Below are positions 23,317 to 36,902 of a stretch of 64,000 nt of DNA, one piece after another. The notes under the pieces were generated by a model. The model was not told the DNA's origin. It searched no databases and was given only the letters and a program-made list of their open reading frames with translations. A program made the translations under genes and the position numbers. The DNA comes from Orientallactaga sibirica (taxonomy: Eukaryota; Chordata; Mammalia; Rodentia; Dipodidae), in the NCBI GenBank assembly GCA_036365145.1, contig JAEOAD010001230.1, positions 1 to 64,000 on the forward strand, in the 5' to 3' direction. How positions within the stretch are numbered: the first letter of the stretch is position 1; each line of letters begins with the position of its first letter.

Positions 23317-23453
23317 TCATGTGATGACACCAGGTGACTCTGGCCTTGTGTCTGTGTTATTTTCTTTCCCAGGTGATCTGCTGGAAAGTTTCTGAAACCA
23401 GCACTGAATTTTCTCTATCATGACAAAGGCCTGCCTAGCCATCTGTGTGTCTC
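23317..23453 (-). other. Exon-like block B (example copy)
   Basis: On the minus strand an acceptor-like site (CTATCTTTGCAG|GAG) is followed by an open frame of 44 codons and a stop: DTQMARQAFVMIEKIQCWFQ, KLSSRSPGKENNTDTRPESP, GVIT. It lies 398 bp downstream of block A's donor-like site, and the purine-rich tract falls in between. However, block A ends in phase 0, and joining it to block B in that phase gives only about 11 codons (ETHRWLGRPLS) before a stop. The longer frame needs phase 1. The pair is therefore probably a relic, or the joining differs. Product unrecognised. Confidence 0.3.
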
Positions 23454-23620
23454 CTGCAAAGATAGAGCACATAGGGTTTTTGTAATTTTCAAAGATTATC
23501 CAGTCGTCTCCTTAGCAGGACCTAATAGACGTTTGCCAAATGGGTTGTGTGTCATCGCTTCACTTACAACTATTCCCGGCATTTAGGCTATGTAAAGTCA
23601 AAGCTTCAGTCTGTTTCGAT

Positions 23621-25296
23621 CGTAATTCATTTCATTTATTGTATATTTTAGTTTTTCTTTTTTTTCTCTATTTGCTTGCTTGCTTGAGTCTTTGCTGTCT
23701 GTCCTGCTTCCTTCCTTTCCTTTCTTTTTTCCTTTTTTTTTTTCTTCCTTCCTTCCTTCCTTCCCTCCTTTTTCTTTTTGTTATTTTGGCTTTGCGATGT
23801 TTTGCAAGTGTGACTGAATGAAGAAATGATATACAGGCGATTTTTCCATACCTTGCCCTTGTGGTCCATCACCACACCTGCATCCACCGTGTTGTCAGGA
23901 AGGTTCTCAAACGCCTCCTTCTGGCGACTCCGTGCCTCAAGGTCCACTTTCCAAGTCTGAGGTTCTCGATTCCTTCTGCCCACTCTTCAGCTCATAAGGT
24001 TTATAAGGAATTAAAAGGAGTTTCTGGGCTGGAGAGAATACTTAGGGGTTAAGGCGCCTGACTTCTAACCCTAAGAACACTGGTTCTAATCCTGAGTGGG
24101 ATTTCAGTCTCCAGGTCCCACGTTTAGTCAGATGCAAAGTTACGCAAAGGTGCAATGCCGCACTTGGACACAGGGGGTGCGCACATCTTGATTTCGTGCA
24201 CAGCAGCTGAGACACTGCCTGCCCGCCCATCTCTGACACTCCACCAGGTCTGCTGGGTTACCAGAAGTGTGAGCCTCAGGCAGAAAGGGCGCTCAAAACT
24301 CCTACTGAATATCTTCAAACCTCTGTCAGTTCTGGAGGTCCCAGACAGATGTGAGTAGATGACTCAGGTGCTTGTCGGGAGCCCGTTTTCTCCCACGCAG
24401 AGAGTCCCTGGAACCCCAGCCCTTCTCCTGGCCCGTCCGGCTCCAGATTCTCTAACCTCGGGTGAACGCATCGCGGTCACCCGAGTTTAGAGAATCTGCT
24501 CGTTCAAAAAAACGCTCAAAATGGCCGCCTGAGTTTGGACTGCTGAGCCAGGGGACAGGCGGTGAGCGGAAGGGTCTTTTGGAAATGGAGCGATATCTTA
24601 CATTTCATGCCATCACTCTTAGTTACGAGCCTACCGGAAGGGGGATGTGTGAAAAATGTACAAACAGGTCACAGAGGGTGTGTTTTCCTAGGAATGGCCC
24701 ATCCTAAGGAGATCGTGGATGGCTGACGGGAAAGGGCCTCGAGGGATTAGAAGCCGGCCGCTAGAGACCAAGGCCTGCTTGAAATAGTAAGGTAGAGAGA
24801 TTTAAAAATCTTCCCGGGGCTCTGAGTCCAATTACTTGGACCACTGTCTCGCCTGTCATTGTCGTTGATGACGAGAGGGACTCAGGTTTTCTGAAGTGAG
24901 CTCGGGTGTCGGTGCAGGATCCTGGAAGGAGAGTGAGAACTCCGTGAGGTGCGAGGAACAGTGTTGTTTTACTGCCCGCTCACCCTGAATATATACACAT
25001 ATGAATATATATTTAAATTATATATAAACTTATATGTAAATATATGAGTTCATATATGACTATACATGGAAATTTATACATCTATTAGATATATAAATAT
25101 ATGTTATATATTTACATATATGACATGTATAAAATATAATTACATGTATTATAGATTTTTATACGTTATTTATAATACATAATACATACATATACTAACA
25201 TATATAATTATATGTGAATGTATATAAATTTTTATATATATCTCAATAGGATTAGGTTTAAGGCCATATGTAAATGTGTATCCATCAACACAGAAA

Positions 25297-25381
<85 letters not shown>

Positions 25382-25967
25382 CATAAATACATACATACAT
25401 AATTTTTGGAGGGTTACAGAGTACCAGTGGATGTAGCCGGGTAACACAGAATTCACTGTAGCATCTCTGTCTGGCCTTGAACTTCCTGCCAAACCCTTGT
25501 AACATGTTCTTATTCACAATTGGTTTCCTGGAAAAGTTAGAATAACTTCTAAGAAGTGTCAATCTCAGAATTAAATCCTTCTAATGTCCTAACATACATA
25601 GTAAGTGCCAGCGAGCATTCTCTGGATCTCAGTTTAAGGGACGCTTCTGTGATAACGACTTTTCATTTGATGACACCAGGTGACTCTGGCCTTGTGTCTG
25701 TGTTATTTTCTTTCCCAGGTGATCTGCTGGAAAGTTTCTGAAACCAGCACCGAATTTTCTCTATCATGACAAAGGCCTGCCTAGCCATCTGTGTGTCTCC
25801 TGCAAAGATAGAGCACATAGGGTTTTTTGTAATTTTCAAAGATGATCCAGTCGTCTGCTTAGCAGGACCTAATAGACGTTTGCCAATTGGGTTGTGTGTC
25901 ATCGCTTCACTTACAACTATTCCCGGCATTTAGGCTATGTAAAGTCAAAGCTTCAGTCTGTTTCGAT
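23621..25967 (+). repeat. Short monomer 8
   Basis: 2347 bp. SINE about 24026-24236; CTCF-like motif 24167-24184 altered (GACACAGGGGGTGCGCAC); hairpin 24445-24497 with a mismatch in the right arm (GAGTTTAGAG); (CA)n(TA)n 25302-25378. From about 24450 onward it shares a long list of rare variants with the monomer at 30731 ('ggatgtgtgaaaaatgtac', 'gggattagaag', 'gtgttgttttactg', 'gataacgacttttcattt'). Confidence 0.93.
23852..23997 (-). other. Exon-like block A (example copy)
   Basis: On the minus strand an open frame runs through RRNREPQTWKVDLEARSRQK, EAFENLPDNTVDAG and VVMDHKGK to a good donor-like site (GGCAAG|GTATGG). The frame stays open in most monomers (for example 14529-14407, 28681-28595, 56852-56730, all minus) and in the diverged long-type version (49672-49545; WKVDLAAWNLHKEVLENLPD). 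In several monomers the frame is broken (2646 region, 7427 region, a stop near 42760). No ATG is visible at its start and the upstream boundary is unclear. I do not recognise the protein. It may be a fragment of an ancestral gene carried in the unit. Confidence 0.35.
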
Positions 25968-27659
25968 CGTAATTCATTTCATTTACTGTATATTTTAGTT
26001 TTTCTTTCTTTCTCTGTTGCTTGCTTGCTTGAGTCTTTGCTGTCTGTCCTGCTTCCTACCTTTCCTTTCCTTTTATCCTTCCTTTTTTTTTTTTTCTTCC
26101 TTCCTTCCCTTCTCTTTTCTTTTTGTTATTTTTACTTTGCGATGTTTTGCAAGTGTGACTGAATAAAGAAATGACATACTGGCGATTTTTCCATACCTCG
26201 CCCTTGTTGTGGTCCATCACCACACCTGCATCCACCGTGTTGTCAGGAAGGTTCTCAAGCGCCTCCTTCTGGCGATTCCGTGCCTCAATGTCCACTTCCA
26301 GGTCTTAGGTTCTCGATTCTTTCTGCCCACTCTTCAGCTCATAAGGCTCATAAGGAATTAAAAGGAGTTTCTGGGCTGGAGAGAATAGTTATGGGTTAAG
26401 GCGCCTGGCTTCTAACCCTAAGAACACTGGTTCCAATCCTGAGCGGGATTTCAGTCTCCAGGTGCCACGTTTAGTCAGATGCAAAGTTACGCAATGGTGC
26501 AAGGCCGCACTTGGACACAAGGGGGCGCGCACATCTTGATTTCGTGCACAGCAGCTGAGACACTGCCTGCCCGCCCATCTCTGACACTCCACCTGGTCGG
26601 CTGGGTTACCCGAAGTGTGAGCCTCAGGCAGAAAGGGCGCTCAAAACTCCTACTGAATATCTTCAAACCTCTGTCAGTTCTGGAGGTCCCAGACAGATGT
26701 GAGCAGATGACTCAGGTGCTTGTCGGGAGCCCCGTTTTCCCACCAGAGAGTCCCTGGAACACCCAGCCCTTCTCCTGGCCCGTCTGCCAGATTCTCTAAC
26801 CTCGGGTGAACGTCGCGGTCACCCGAGGTTAGAGAATCTGCTCGTTCAAAAAAACGCTCCAAATGGCCGCCTGAGTTTGGACTGCTGACCCAGGGACAGG
26901 TGGTGAGCGGAAGGGTCTTTTGGAAATGCAGCGATATCTTACATTTCATGCCATCACTCTTAGTTACGAGCCTACCGGAAGGGGGATGTCTGAAAAATGA
27001 ACAAACAGGTCACAGAGGGTGTGTTTTCCTAGGAATGGCCCAGCCTAACTAAGGAGATCGTGGAGGGCTGACGGGAAAGGGCCTCGAGGGGTTAGAAGCC
27101 GGCCGCTAGAGACCAAGGCCCTGCTGGAAATAGTAAGGTAGAGAGATTTAAAAATCTTCCCGGGGCTCTGAGTCCAATCACTTGGACCACTGTCTCGCCT
27201 ATCATTGTCGTTCATGACGAGAGGGACTCAGGTTTTCTGAAGTGAGCTCGGGTGTCGGTGCAGGATCCTGGAAGGAGAGTGAGAACTCCGTGAGGTGCGA
27301 GGAACAGTGTTCTTTTACTGCCCGCTCACGCAGAATATATACACATATGAATATATATTTAAAATATATATAAACTTATATGTAAATATATGAGTTCATA
27401 TATGACTATACATGTAAATTTATACATATATTAGATATATAAATATATGTTGTATATTTACATATATGACATGTATAAAATATAATTACATGTATTATAG
27501 ATTTTTATACGTTATTTATAATACATAATACATACATATACTAACATATATAATTATATGTGAATGTATATAAATTTTTATATATATCTCAATACTATTA
27601 GGTTTAAGGCCTTATGTTAATGTGTATCCATCAACACAGAAACATACACACACACGTAA

Positions 27660-27732
<73 letters not shown>

Positions 27733-28322
27733 AATACATACATACATACATAATTTTTGGAGGGGGTACAGGGCAGCAGTGGCTGTAGCCCGGGCTAACA
27801 CAGAATTCACTGTGGCATCTCTGTCTGGCCTTGAACTCCCAGCCAAACCCTTGTAACATGTTCTTATTCACAATTGGTTTCCTGGAAAAGTTAGAATAAC
27901 TTCTAAGAAGTGTCAATCTCAGAATTAAATCCTTCTAATGTCCTAACATACATAGTAAGTGCCAGCGAGCATTCTCTGGATCTCAGTTTAAGGGAGGCTT
28001 CTGTGATATCGACTTTTCATGTGATGACACCAGGTGACTCTGGCCTTGTGTCTGTGTTATTTTCTTTCCCAGGTGATCTGCTGGAAAGTTTCTGAAACCA
28101 GCACTGAATTTTCTCTATCATGACAAAGGCCTGCCTAGCCATCTGTGTGTCTCCTGCAAAGATAGAGCACGTAGGGTTTTTTTGTAATTTTCAAAGATTA
28201 TCGAGTCGTCTCCTTAGCAGGACCTAATAGACGTTTGCCAAATGGGTTGTGTGCCATCGCTTCGCTTACAACTATTCCCGGCATTTAGGCTATGTAAAGT
28301 CAAAGCTTCAGTCTGTTTCGAT
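25968..28322 (+). repeat. Short monomer 9
   Basis: 2355 bp. Its left part matches 33081-33500 ('ctgaataaagaaatgacatactgg', read in two halves, and 'gcgattccgtgcc'). SINE about 26373-26583; CTCF-like motif 26514-26532; hairpin 26789-26839 with a shorter loop; (CA)n(TA)n 27661-27729. Its right half returns to the common short-monomer type. Confidence 0.93.
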
Positions 28323-28357
28323 CGTAATTCATTTCATTTATTTTATATTTCAGTGTT

Positions 28358-28401
<44 letters not shown>

Positions 28402-30053
28402 TTCTTTCTCTTTGCTTGCTTGCTTCAGTCTTTGCTGTCTGTCCTGCTTCCTTCCTTTCCTATCTTTTTTCTCTTTTCTTCCTTCCTTCCTTCGTTCCCT
28501 TCTTTTTCTTTTTGTTATTTTGGCTTTGCGATGTTTGGCAAGTGTGACTGAATGAAGAAATGATATACAGGCGATTTTTCCATACCTTGCCCTTGTGGTC
28601 CATCACCACACCTGCATCCACCGTGTTGTCAGGAAGGTTCTCAAGCGCCTCCTTCTGGCGACTCCGTGCCTCAAGGTCCACTTTCCAAGTCTGAGGTTCT
28701 CGATTCCTTCTGCCCGCTCTTCAGCTCATAAGGTTTATAAGGAATTAAAAGGAGTTTCTGGGCTGGAGAGAATACTTAGGGGTTAAGGCGCCTGACTTCT
28801 AACCCTAAGAACACTGGTTCGAATCCTGAGTGGGATTTCAGTCTGCAGGTCCCACGTTTAGTCAGATGCAAAGTAACGCAAGTGTGCAATGCCGCACATG
28901 GACACAAGGGGGCGCGCACATCTTGATTTCGTGCACAGCAGCTGAGACACTGCCTGCCCGCCCATCTCTGACACTCCACCAGGTCTGCTGGGTTACCAGA
29001 AGTGTGAGCCTCAGGCAGAAAGGGCGCTCAAAACTCCTACTGAATATCTTCAAACCTCTGTCAGTTCTGGAGGTCCCAGACAGATGTGAGCAGATGACTC
29101 AGGTGCTTGTCTGGAGCCCCCTTTTTCTCCCACGCAGAGAGTCCCTGGAACACCCAGCCCTTCTCCTGGCCCGTCCGGCTCCAGATTCTCTAACCTCGGG
29201 TGAACGCGTCGCGGTCACCCGAGGTTAGAGAATCTGCTCGTTCCAAAAAAACGCTCCAAATGGCCGCCTGAGTTTGGACTGCTGATCCAGGGGACAGGTG
29301 GTGAGCGGAAGGGTCTTTTTGGAAATGCAGCGATATCTTACATTTCATGCCATCACTCTTAGTTACGAGCCTACCGGAAGGAGGATGTCTGAAAAATGAT
29401 CAAACAGGTCACAGAGGGTGTGTTTTCCTAGGAATGGCCCAGCCTAACTATGGAGATCGTGGAGGGCTAACGGGGAAGGGCCTCGAGGGGTTAGAAGCGG
29501 ACCGCTAGAGACCAAGGCCCTGCTGGAAATAGTAAGGTAAAGAGATTAAAAAACCTTCCCGGGGCTCTGAGTCCAATTACTTGGACCACTGTCTCGCCTG
29601 TCATTGTCGTTGATGACGAGAGGGACTCAGGTTTTCTGAAGTGAGCTCGGGTGTCGGTGCAGGATCCTGGAAGGAGAGTGAGAACTCCGTGAGGTGCGAG
29701 GAACAGTGTTCTTTTACTGCCCGTTCACCCAGAATATATACACATATGAATATATATTTAAATTATATATAAACTTATATGTAAATATATGAGTTCATAT
29801 ATGACTATACATGGAAATTTATACATATATTAGATATACAAGTATATGTTTTTATTTACATATATGATATGTATAAAATATAATTACATGTATTATAGAT
29901 TTTTATACGTTATTTATGCTACATAATACATACATATAGTAACATGTATAATTATATGTGAATGTATATAAATTTTTATATATATCTCAATACTATTAGG
30001 TTGAAGGCCTTATGTTAATGTGTATCCATCAACACAGAAACATACACACACAT

Positions 30054-30145
<92 letters not shown>

Positions 30146-30730
30146 CATAAATACATACATACATAATTTTTGGAGGGGTACAGGGTAGCAGTGGCTGTAG
30201 CCCGGGCTAACACAGAATTCACTGTGGCATCTCTGTCTGGCCTTGAACTTCCAGCCAAACCCTTGTAACATATTCTTATTCACAATTGGTTTCCTGGAAA
30301 AGTTAGAATAACTTCTAAGAAGTGTCAATCTCAGAATTAAATCCTTCTAATGTCCTAACATACATAGTAAGTGCCAGCGAGCATTCTCTGGATCTCAGTT
30401 TAAGGGAGGCTTCTGTGATATCGACTTTTCATGTGATGACACCAGGTGACTCTGGCCTTGTGTCTGTGTTATTTTCTTTCCCAGGTGATCTGCTGGAAAG
30501 TTTCTGAAACCAGCACTGAATTTTCTCTATCATGACAAAGGCCTGCCTATCCATCTGTGTGTCTCCTGCAAAGATAGAGCACGTAGGGTTTTTTGTAATT
30601 TTCAAAGATTATCGAGTCGTCTCCTTAGCAGGACCTAATAGACGTTTGCCAAATGGGTTGTGTCATCGCTTCACTTACAACTATTCCGGCATTTAGGCTA
30701 TGTAAAGTCAAAGCTTCAGTCTGTTTCGAT
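28323..30730 (+). repeat. Short monomer 10
   Basis: 2408 bp, the longest plain monomer. Much of the excess is a (CTTT)n expansion about 28356-28400. SINE about 28760-28970; CTCF-like motif 28901-28919; hairpin 29183-29235; (CA)n(TA)n about 30057-30143, also expanded. AT block has 'agatatacaagtatatg', shared with the monomer at 54165. Confidence 0.93.
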
Positions 30731-32433
30731 CGTAATTCATTTCATTTATTGTATATTTCAGTGTTTCTTTCTTTCTTTCTCTTTTGCTTGCTTGCTTCAG
30801 TCTTTGCTGTCTGTCCTGCTTCCTTCCTTTCCTTTCTTTTTTTTCTCTTCTTCCTTCCTTCCTTTGTTCCCTTCTTTTTCTTTTTGTTATTTTGGCTTTG
30901 CGATGTTTGGCAAGTGTGACTGAATGAAGAAATGATATACAGGCGATTTTTCCATACCTTGCCCTTGTGGTCCATCACCACACCTGCATGCACCGTGTTG
31001 TCAGGAAGGTTCTCAAACGCCTCCTTCTGGCGACTCCGTGCCTCAAGGTCCACTTTCCAAGTCTGAGGTTCTCGATTCCTTCTGCCCGCTCTTCAGCTCA
31101 TAAGGTTTATAAGGAATTAAAAGGAGTTTCTGGGCTGGAGAGAATACTTAGGGGTTAAGGCGCCTGACTTCTAACCCTAGGAACACTGGTTCGAATCCTG
31201 AGTGGGATTTCAGTCTGCAGGTCCCACGTTTAGTCAGATGCAAAGTTACGCAAGGGTACAATGCCGCACATGGACACAAGGGGGTGCGCACATCTTGATT
31301 TGGTGCACAGCAGCTGAGACACTGCCTGCCCGCCCATCTCTGACACTCCACCAGTTCTGCTGGGTTACCAGAAGTGTGAGCCTCAGGCAGAAAGGGCGCT
31401 CAAAACTCCTACTGAATATCTTCAAACCTCTGTCAGTTATGGACGTCCCAGACAGATGTGAGCAGATGACTCAGGTGCTTGTCGGGAGCCCCGTTTTTCT
31501 CCCACGCAGAGAGTCCCTGGAACACCCAGCCCTTCTCCTGGCCCGTCCGGCTCCAGATTCTCTAACCTCGGGTGAACGCATCGCGGTCAGTTTAGAGAAT
31601 CTGCTCGTTCCAAAAAAACGCTCCAAATGGCCGCGTGAGTTTGGACTGCTGAGCCAGGGGACAGGTGGTGAGCGGAAGGGTCTTTTTGGAAATGGAGCGA
31701 TATCTTACATTTCATGCCATCACTCTTAGTTACGACCCTACTGGAAGGGGGATGTGTGAAAAATGTACAAACAGGTCACAGAGGATGTGTTTTCCTAGGA
31801 ATGGCCCAGCCTAAGGAGATTGTGGAGGGCTGACGGGAAAGGGCCTCGAGGGATTAGAAGCCGGCCGCTAGAGACCAAGGCCCTGCTTGAAATAGTAAGG
31901 TAGAGAGATTTAAAAATCTTCCCGGGGCTCTGAGTCCAATTACTTGGACCACTGTCTCGCGTGTCATTGTCGTTGATGACGAGAGGGACTCAGGTTTTCT
32001 GAAGTGAGCTCGGATGTCAGTGCAGGATCCTGGAAGGAGAGTGAGAACTCCGTGACTTGCGAGGAACAGTGTTGTTTTACTGCCCGCTCACCCTGAATAT
32101 ATACACATATGAATATATATTTAAATTATATATAAACTTATATGTAAATATATGAGTTCATATATGACTATACATGGAAATTTATACATATATTAGATAT
32201 ATAAATATATGTTACATATTTAAATATATGACATGTATAAAGTATAATTACATGTATTATAGATTTTTATACGTTATTTATAATACATAATACATACATA
32301 TACTAACATATATAATTATATGTGAATGTATATAAATTTTTATATATATCTCAATAGGATTAGGTTTTAGGCCGTATGTAAATGTGTATCCATCAACACA
32401 GAAACACATACACACACACAAACACACACACAG

Positions 32434-32492
<59 letters not shown>

Positions 32493-33080
32493 CATAAATA
32501 CATACATACATAATTTTTGGAGGGGTTACAGGGTACCAGGGGATGTAGCCCGGGTAACACAGAATTCACCGTAGCATCTCTGTCTGGCCTTGAACTTCCT
32601 GCCAAACCCTTGTAACATGTTCTTATTCACAATTGGTTTCCTGGAAAAGTTAGAATAACTTCTAAGAAGTGTCAATCTCAGAATTAAATCCTTCTAATGT
32701 CCTAACATACATAGTAAGTGCCAGCGAGCATTCTCTGGATCTCAGTTTAAGGGACGCTTCTGTGATAACGACTTTTCATTTGATGACACCAGGTGACTCT
32801 GGCCTTGTGTCTGTGTTATTTTCTTTCCCAGGTGATGTGCTGGAAAGTTTTTGAAACCAGCACCGAATTTTCTCTATCATGACAAAGGCCTGCCTAGCCA
32901 TCTGTGTGTCTCCTGCAAAGATAGAGCACATAGGGTTTTTTGTAATTTTCAAAGATGATCCAGTCGTCTGCTTAGCAGGACCTAATAGACGTTTGCCAAT
33001 TGGGTTGTGTGTCATCGCTTCACTTACAACTATTCCCGGCATTTAGGCTATGTAAAGTCAAAGCTTCAGTCTGTTTCGAT
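30731..33080 (+). repeat. Short monomer 11
   Basis: 2350 bp. SINE about 31132-31342; CTCF-like motif 31273-31291 with the C-to-T core change; hairpin 31555-31602 missing five bases of the right arm ('ggtcagtttagag'); (CA)n(TA)n about 32405-32488. It resembles monomer 7 in its left part and monomer 8 in its right part, so it is a mosaic of two. Confidence 0.93.
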
Positions 33081-34788
33081 CGTAATTCATTTCATTTACT
33101 GTATATTTTAGTTTTTCTTTCTTTCTCTGTTGCTTGCTTGCTTGAGTCTTTGCTGTCTGTCCTGCTTCCTACCTTTCCTTTCCTTTTTTCCTTCCTTTCT
33201 TTTTTTTCTTTTCTTCCTTCCTTCCTTCCCTTCTCTTTTCTTTTTGTTATTTTGACTTTGCGATGTTTTGCAAGTGTGACTGAATAAAGAAATGACATAC
33301 TGGCGATTTTTCCATACCTCGCCCTTGTTGTTGTCCATCACCACACCTGCATCCACCGTGTTGTCAGGAAGGTTCTCAAGCGCCTCCTTCTGGCGATTCC
33401 GTGCCTCTAGGTCCACTTCCAGGTCTGAGGTTCTCGATTCCTTCTGCCCACTCTTCAGCTCATAAGGCTTATAAGGAATTAAAAGGAGTTTCTGTGCTGG
33501 AGAGAATAGTTATGGGTTAAGGCGCCTGGCTTCTAACCCTAAGAACACTGGTACGAATCCTGAGTTGGATTTCAATCTCCAGGTGCCACATTTAGTCCGA
33601 TGCAAAGTTACGCAAGGGTGCAATGCCGCACTTGGACACAAGGGGGCGCGCACATCTTGATGTCGTGCACAGCAGCTGAGACACTGCCTGCCCGCCCATC
33701 TCTGACACTCCACCAGGTCTGCTGGGTTACCAGAAGTGTGAGCCTCAGGCAGAAAGGGCGCTCAAAACTCCTACTGAATATCTTCAAACCTCTGTCAGTT
33801 GTGGAGATCCCAGACAGATGTGAGCAGATGACTCAGGTGCTTGTCGTGAGCCCCGTTTTTATCCCATGCAGAGAGTCCCTGGAACACCCAGGCCTTCTCC
33901 TGGCCCGTCCGGATCCAGATTCTCTAACCGCGACGAGTTCACCCGAGGTTAGAGAATCGGCTCGTGCCAAAAAAACGCTCCAAATGGACGCCTGAGTTTG
34001 GACTGCTGAGCCAGGGGACAGGCGGTGAGCGGAAGGGTCTTTTTGGAAATGGAGCGATATCTTACATATCATGCCATCAATCTTAGTTACGAGCCTACCG
34101 GCAGGGGGATTTCTGCAAAATGAACAAACAGGTCACAGAGGGTGTGTTTTCCAACGAATGGCCCAGCCTAACTAAGGAGATCGTGGAGGGCTGACGAGAA
34201 AGGGCCTCGAGGGGTTAGAAGCCGGCCGCTAGAGACCAAGGCCCTGATGGAAATAGTAAGGTAGAGAGATTTAAAAATCTTCCCGGGGCTCTGAGTCCAA
34301 TTACTTGGACCACTGTCTCGCCTGTCATTGTCGTTGATGACGAGAGGGACTCAGGTTTTCTGAAGTGAGCTCGGGTCTCGGTGCAGGATCCTGGAAGGAG
34401 AGTGAGAACTCGTGAGGAGGTGAGGAACAGTGTTCTTTTACTGCCCGCTCACCCAGAATATATACACATATGAATATATATTTAAATTATATATAAACTT
34501 ATATGTAAATATATGAGTTCATATATGACTATACATGGAAATTTATACATATATTAGATATATAAATATATGTTTTTATTTACATATATGACATGTATAA
34601 AATATAATTACATGTATTATAGATTTTTATACGTTATTTATAATACATAATACATACATATACTAACATATATAATTATATGTGAATGTATATAAATTTT
34701 TATATATATCTCAATACTATTAGGTTTAAGGCCTTATGTTACTGTGTATCCATCAACACAGAAACATACACACACACGCAAACAAACA

Positions 34789-34867
<79 letters not shown>

Positions 34868-35452
34868 AATACATACATACATAATTTTTGGAGGGGGTAC
34901 AGGGTAGCAGTGGCTGTAGCCCGGGCTAACACAGAATTCACTGTGGCATCTCTGTCTGGCCTTGAACTTTCAGCCAAACCCTTGTAACATGTTCTTATTC
35001 ACAATTGCTTTCCTGGAAATGTTAGAATAACTTCTAAGAAGTGTCAATCTCAGAATTAAATCCTTCTAATGTCCTACCATACATAGTAAGTGCCAGCGAG
35101 CATTCTCTGGATCTCAGTTTAAGGGAGGCTTCTGTGATATCGACTTTTCATGTGATGACACCAGGTGACTCTGGCCTTGTGTCTGTGTTATTTTCTTTCC
35201 CAGGTGATCTGCTGGAAAGTTTCTGAAACCAGCACTGAATTTTCTCTATCATGACAAAGGCCTGCCTAGCCATCTGTGTGTCTCCTGCAAAGATAGAGCA
35301 CGTAGGGTTTTTTGTAATTTTCAAAGATTATCGAGTCGTCTCCTTAGCAGGACCTAATAGACGTTTGCCAAATGGGTTGTGTGCCATCGCTTCGCTTACA
35401 ACTATTCCCGGCATTTAGGCTATGTAAAGTCAAAGCTTCAGTCTGTTTCGAT
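33081..35452 (+). repeat. Short monomer 12 (flipped loop, shortened left arm)
   Basis: 2372 bp. SINE about 33493-33704; CTCF-like motif 33635-33653; hairpin 33917-33958 with the loop in flipped orientation and most of the left inner arm absent. (CA)n(TA)n about 34789-34862. Between about 33830 and 34170 it shares 'ggctcgtgcc', 'aaatggacgcctg' and 'ccaacgaatggcc' with the monomer at 51800. Confidence 0.93.
33917..33958 (+). repeat. Hairpin remnant, flipped loop and shortened left arm
   Basis: Reads 'tctctaaccgcgacgagttc' and then the normal right arm. The inner left arm is gone and the loop is in flipped orientation. The same class is at 36267-36305, 45602-45640 and 52645-52686. Confidence 0.85.
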
Positions 35453-36902
35453 CGTAATTCATTTCATTTATTGTATATTTCAGTGTTTCTTTCTATTTGC
35501 TTGCTTGCTTCAGTCTTTGCTGTCTGTCCTGCTTCCTTCCTTTCCTTTCTTTTTTTTCTTTTCTTCCTTCCTTCCTTCGTTCCCTCCTTTTTCTTTTTGT
35601 TATTTTTTTTTGCGATGTTTTGCTAGTGTGACTGAATGAACAAATGACATACTGGCGATTTTTCCATACCTTGCCCTTGTGGTCCATCACCACACCTGCA
35701 TCCACCGTGTTGTCAGGAAGGTTCTCAAGCGCCTCCTTCTGGTGACTCCGTGCCTCAAGGTCCACTTTCCAAGTCTGAGGTTCTCGATTCCTTTTGCCCA
35801 CTCTTCAGCTCATAAGGCTTATAAGGAATTAAAAGGAGTTTCTGGGCTGGAGAGAATACTTAGGGGTTAAGGCCCCTGGCTTCCAAACCTAAGAACACTG
35901 GTTCGAATCCTGAGTGGAATTTCAGTCTCCAGGTCCCATGTTTAGTCAGATGCAAAGTTACACAAGGGTGCAATGCCGCACATGGACACAAGGGGGCGCG
36001 CACATCTTGATTTCGTGCACAGCAGCTGAGACACTGCCTGCCCGCCCATCTCTGACACTCCACCAGGTCTGCTGGGTTACCAGAAGTGTGAGCCTCAGGC
36101 AGAAAGGACGCTCAAAACTCCTACTGAATATCTTCAAACCTCTGTCAGTTCTGGAGGTCCCAGACAGATGTGAGCAGATGACTCAGGTGCTTGTCGGGAG
36201 CCCCGTTTTTCTCCCACGCAGAGAGTCCCTGGAACACCCAGGCCTTCTCCTGGTCCGTCCGGCTCCAGATTCTCTACCACGCGTTCACCCGAGGTTAGAG
36301 AATCTGCTTGTTCCAAAAAAAAATGCTCAAAATGGCCGCCTGACTTTGGACTGCTGAGCCTGGGGACAGGTGTTGCGTGGAATGGTTTTTTGGAAACTGA
36401 GCGATATCTTAGATTTCATGGCATCACTCTTAGTTACGAGCCTACCGGAAGGGGGATGTGTGAAAAATGAACAAACAGGTCCCAGAGGGTGTGTTTTCCT
36501 ACGACTATCCCAGCGTAACTAAGGAGATCGTGGAGGGATCTCGGGCAAGGGCCTCGAGGATTTAGAAGCTGACCTCTAGAGAGCGAGGCCCTGCTTCCAG
36601 TACTAAGGCAGAGAGATTTAAAAATCTTCCCGGGGCTTTGAGTCCAATTACTTGGACCACTGACTCGCCTGTCACTGTTGTTGATGACGAGAGGGACTCA
36701 GCTTTTCTTAAGTGCGCTCGGTTGTTGGTGCAGGAGCCTGGAAGGAGAGGCAGAACTCCGTGAGGTCCGAGGAGCAGTGTTCTTTTACTGCCCGCTCACC
36801 CAGGCCAGTAGGAACCTGATTCCTAGGCTGAACGCCAGTCGCATTGTCATTCTCGCCTCTTAAGTTGCTTCTTTTATGAATCTTTTACCCTTTTCATTTC
36901 AG

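Larger units (their letters stand above)
21268..23620 (+). repeat. Short monomer 7 (flipped hairpin loop)
   Basis: 2353 bp. SINE about 21663-21872; CTCF-like motif 21803-21821 with a C-to-T change in the core (GGGGGTGCGC); hairpin 22085-22137 has complete arms but its loop reads as the reverse complement of the usual one. (CA)n(TA)n 22962-23031. The SINE part shares 'aagggtacaatgcc' and 'gatttggtgcac' with the monomer at 30731. Confidence 0.93.
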
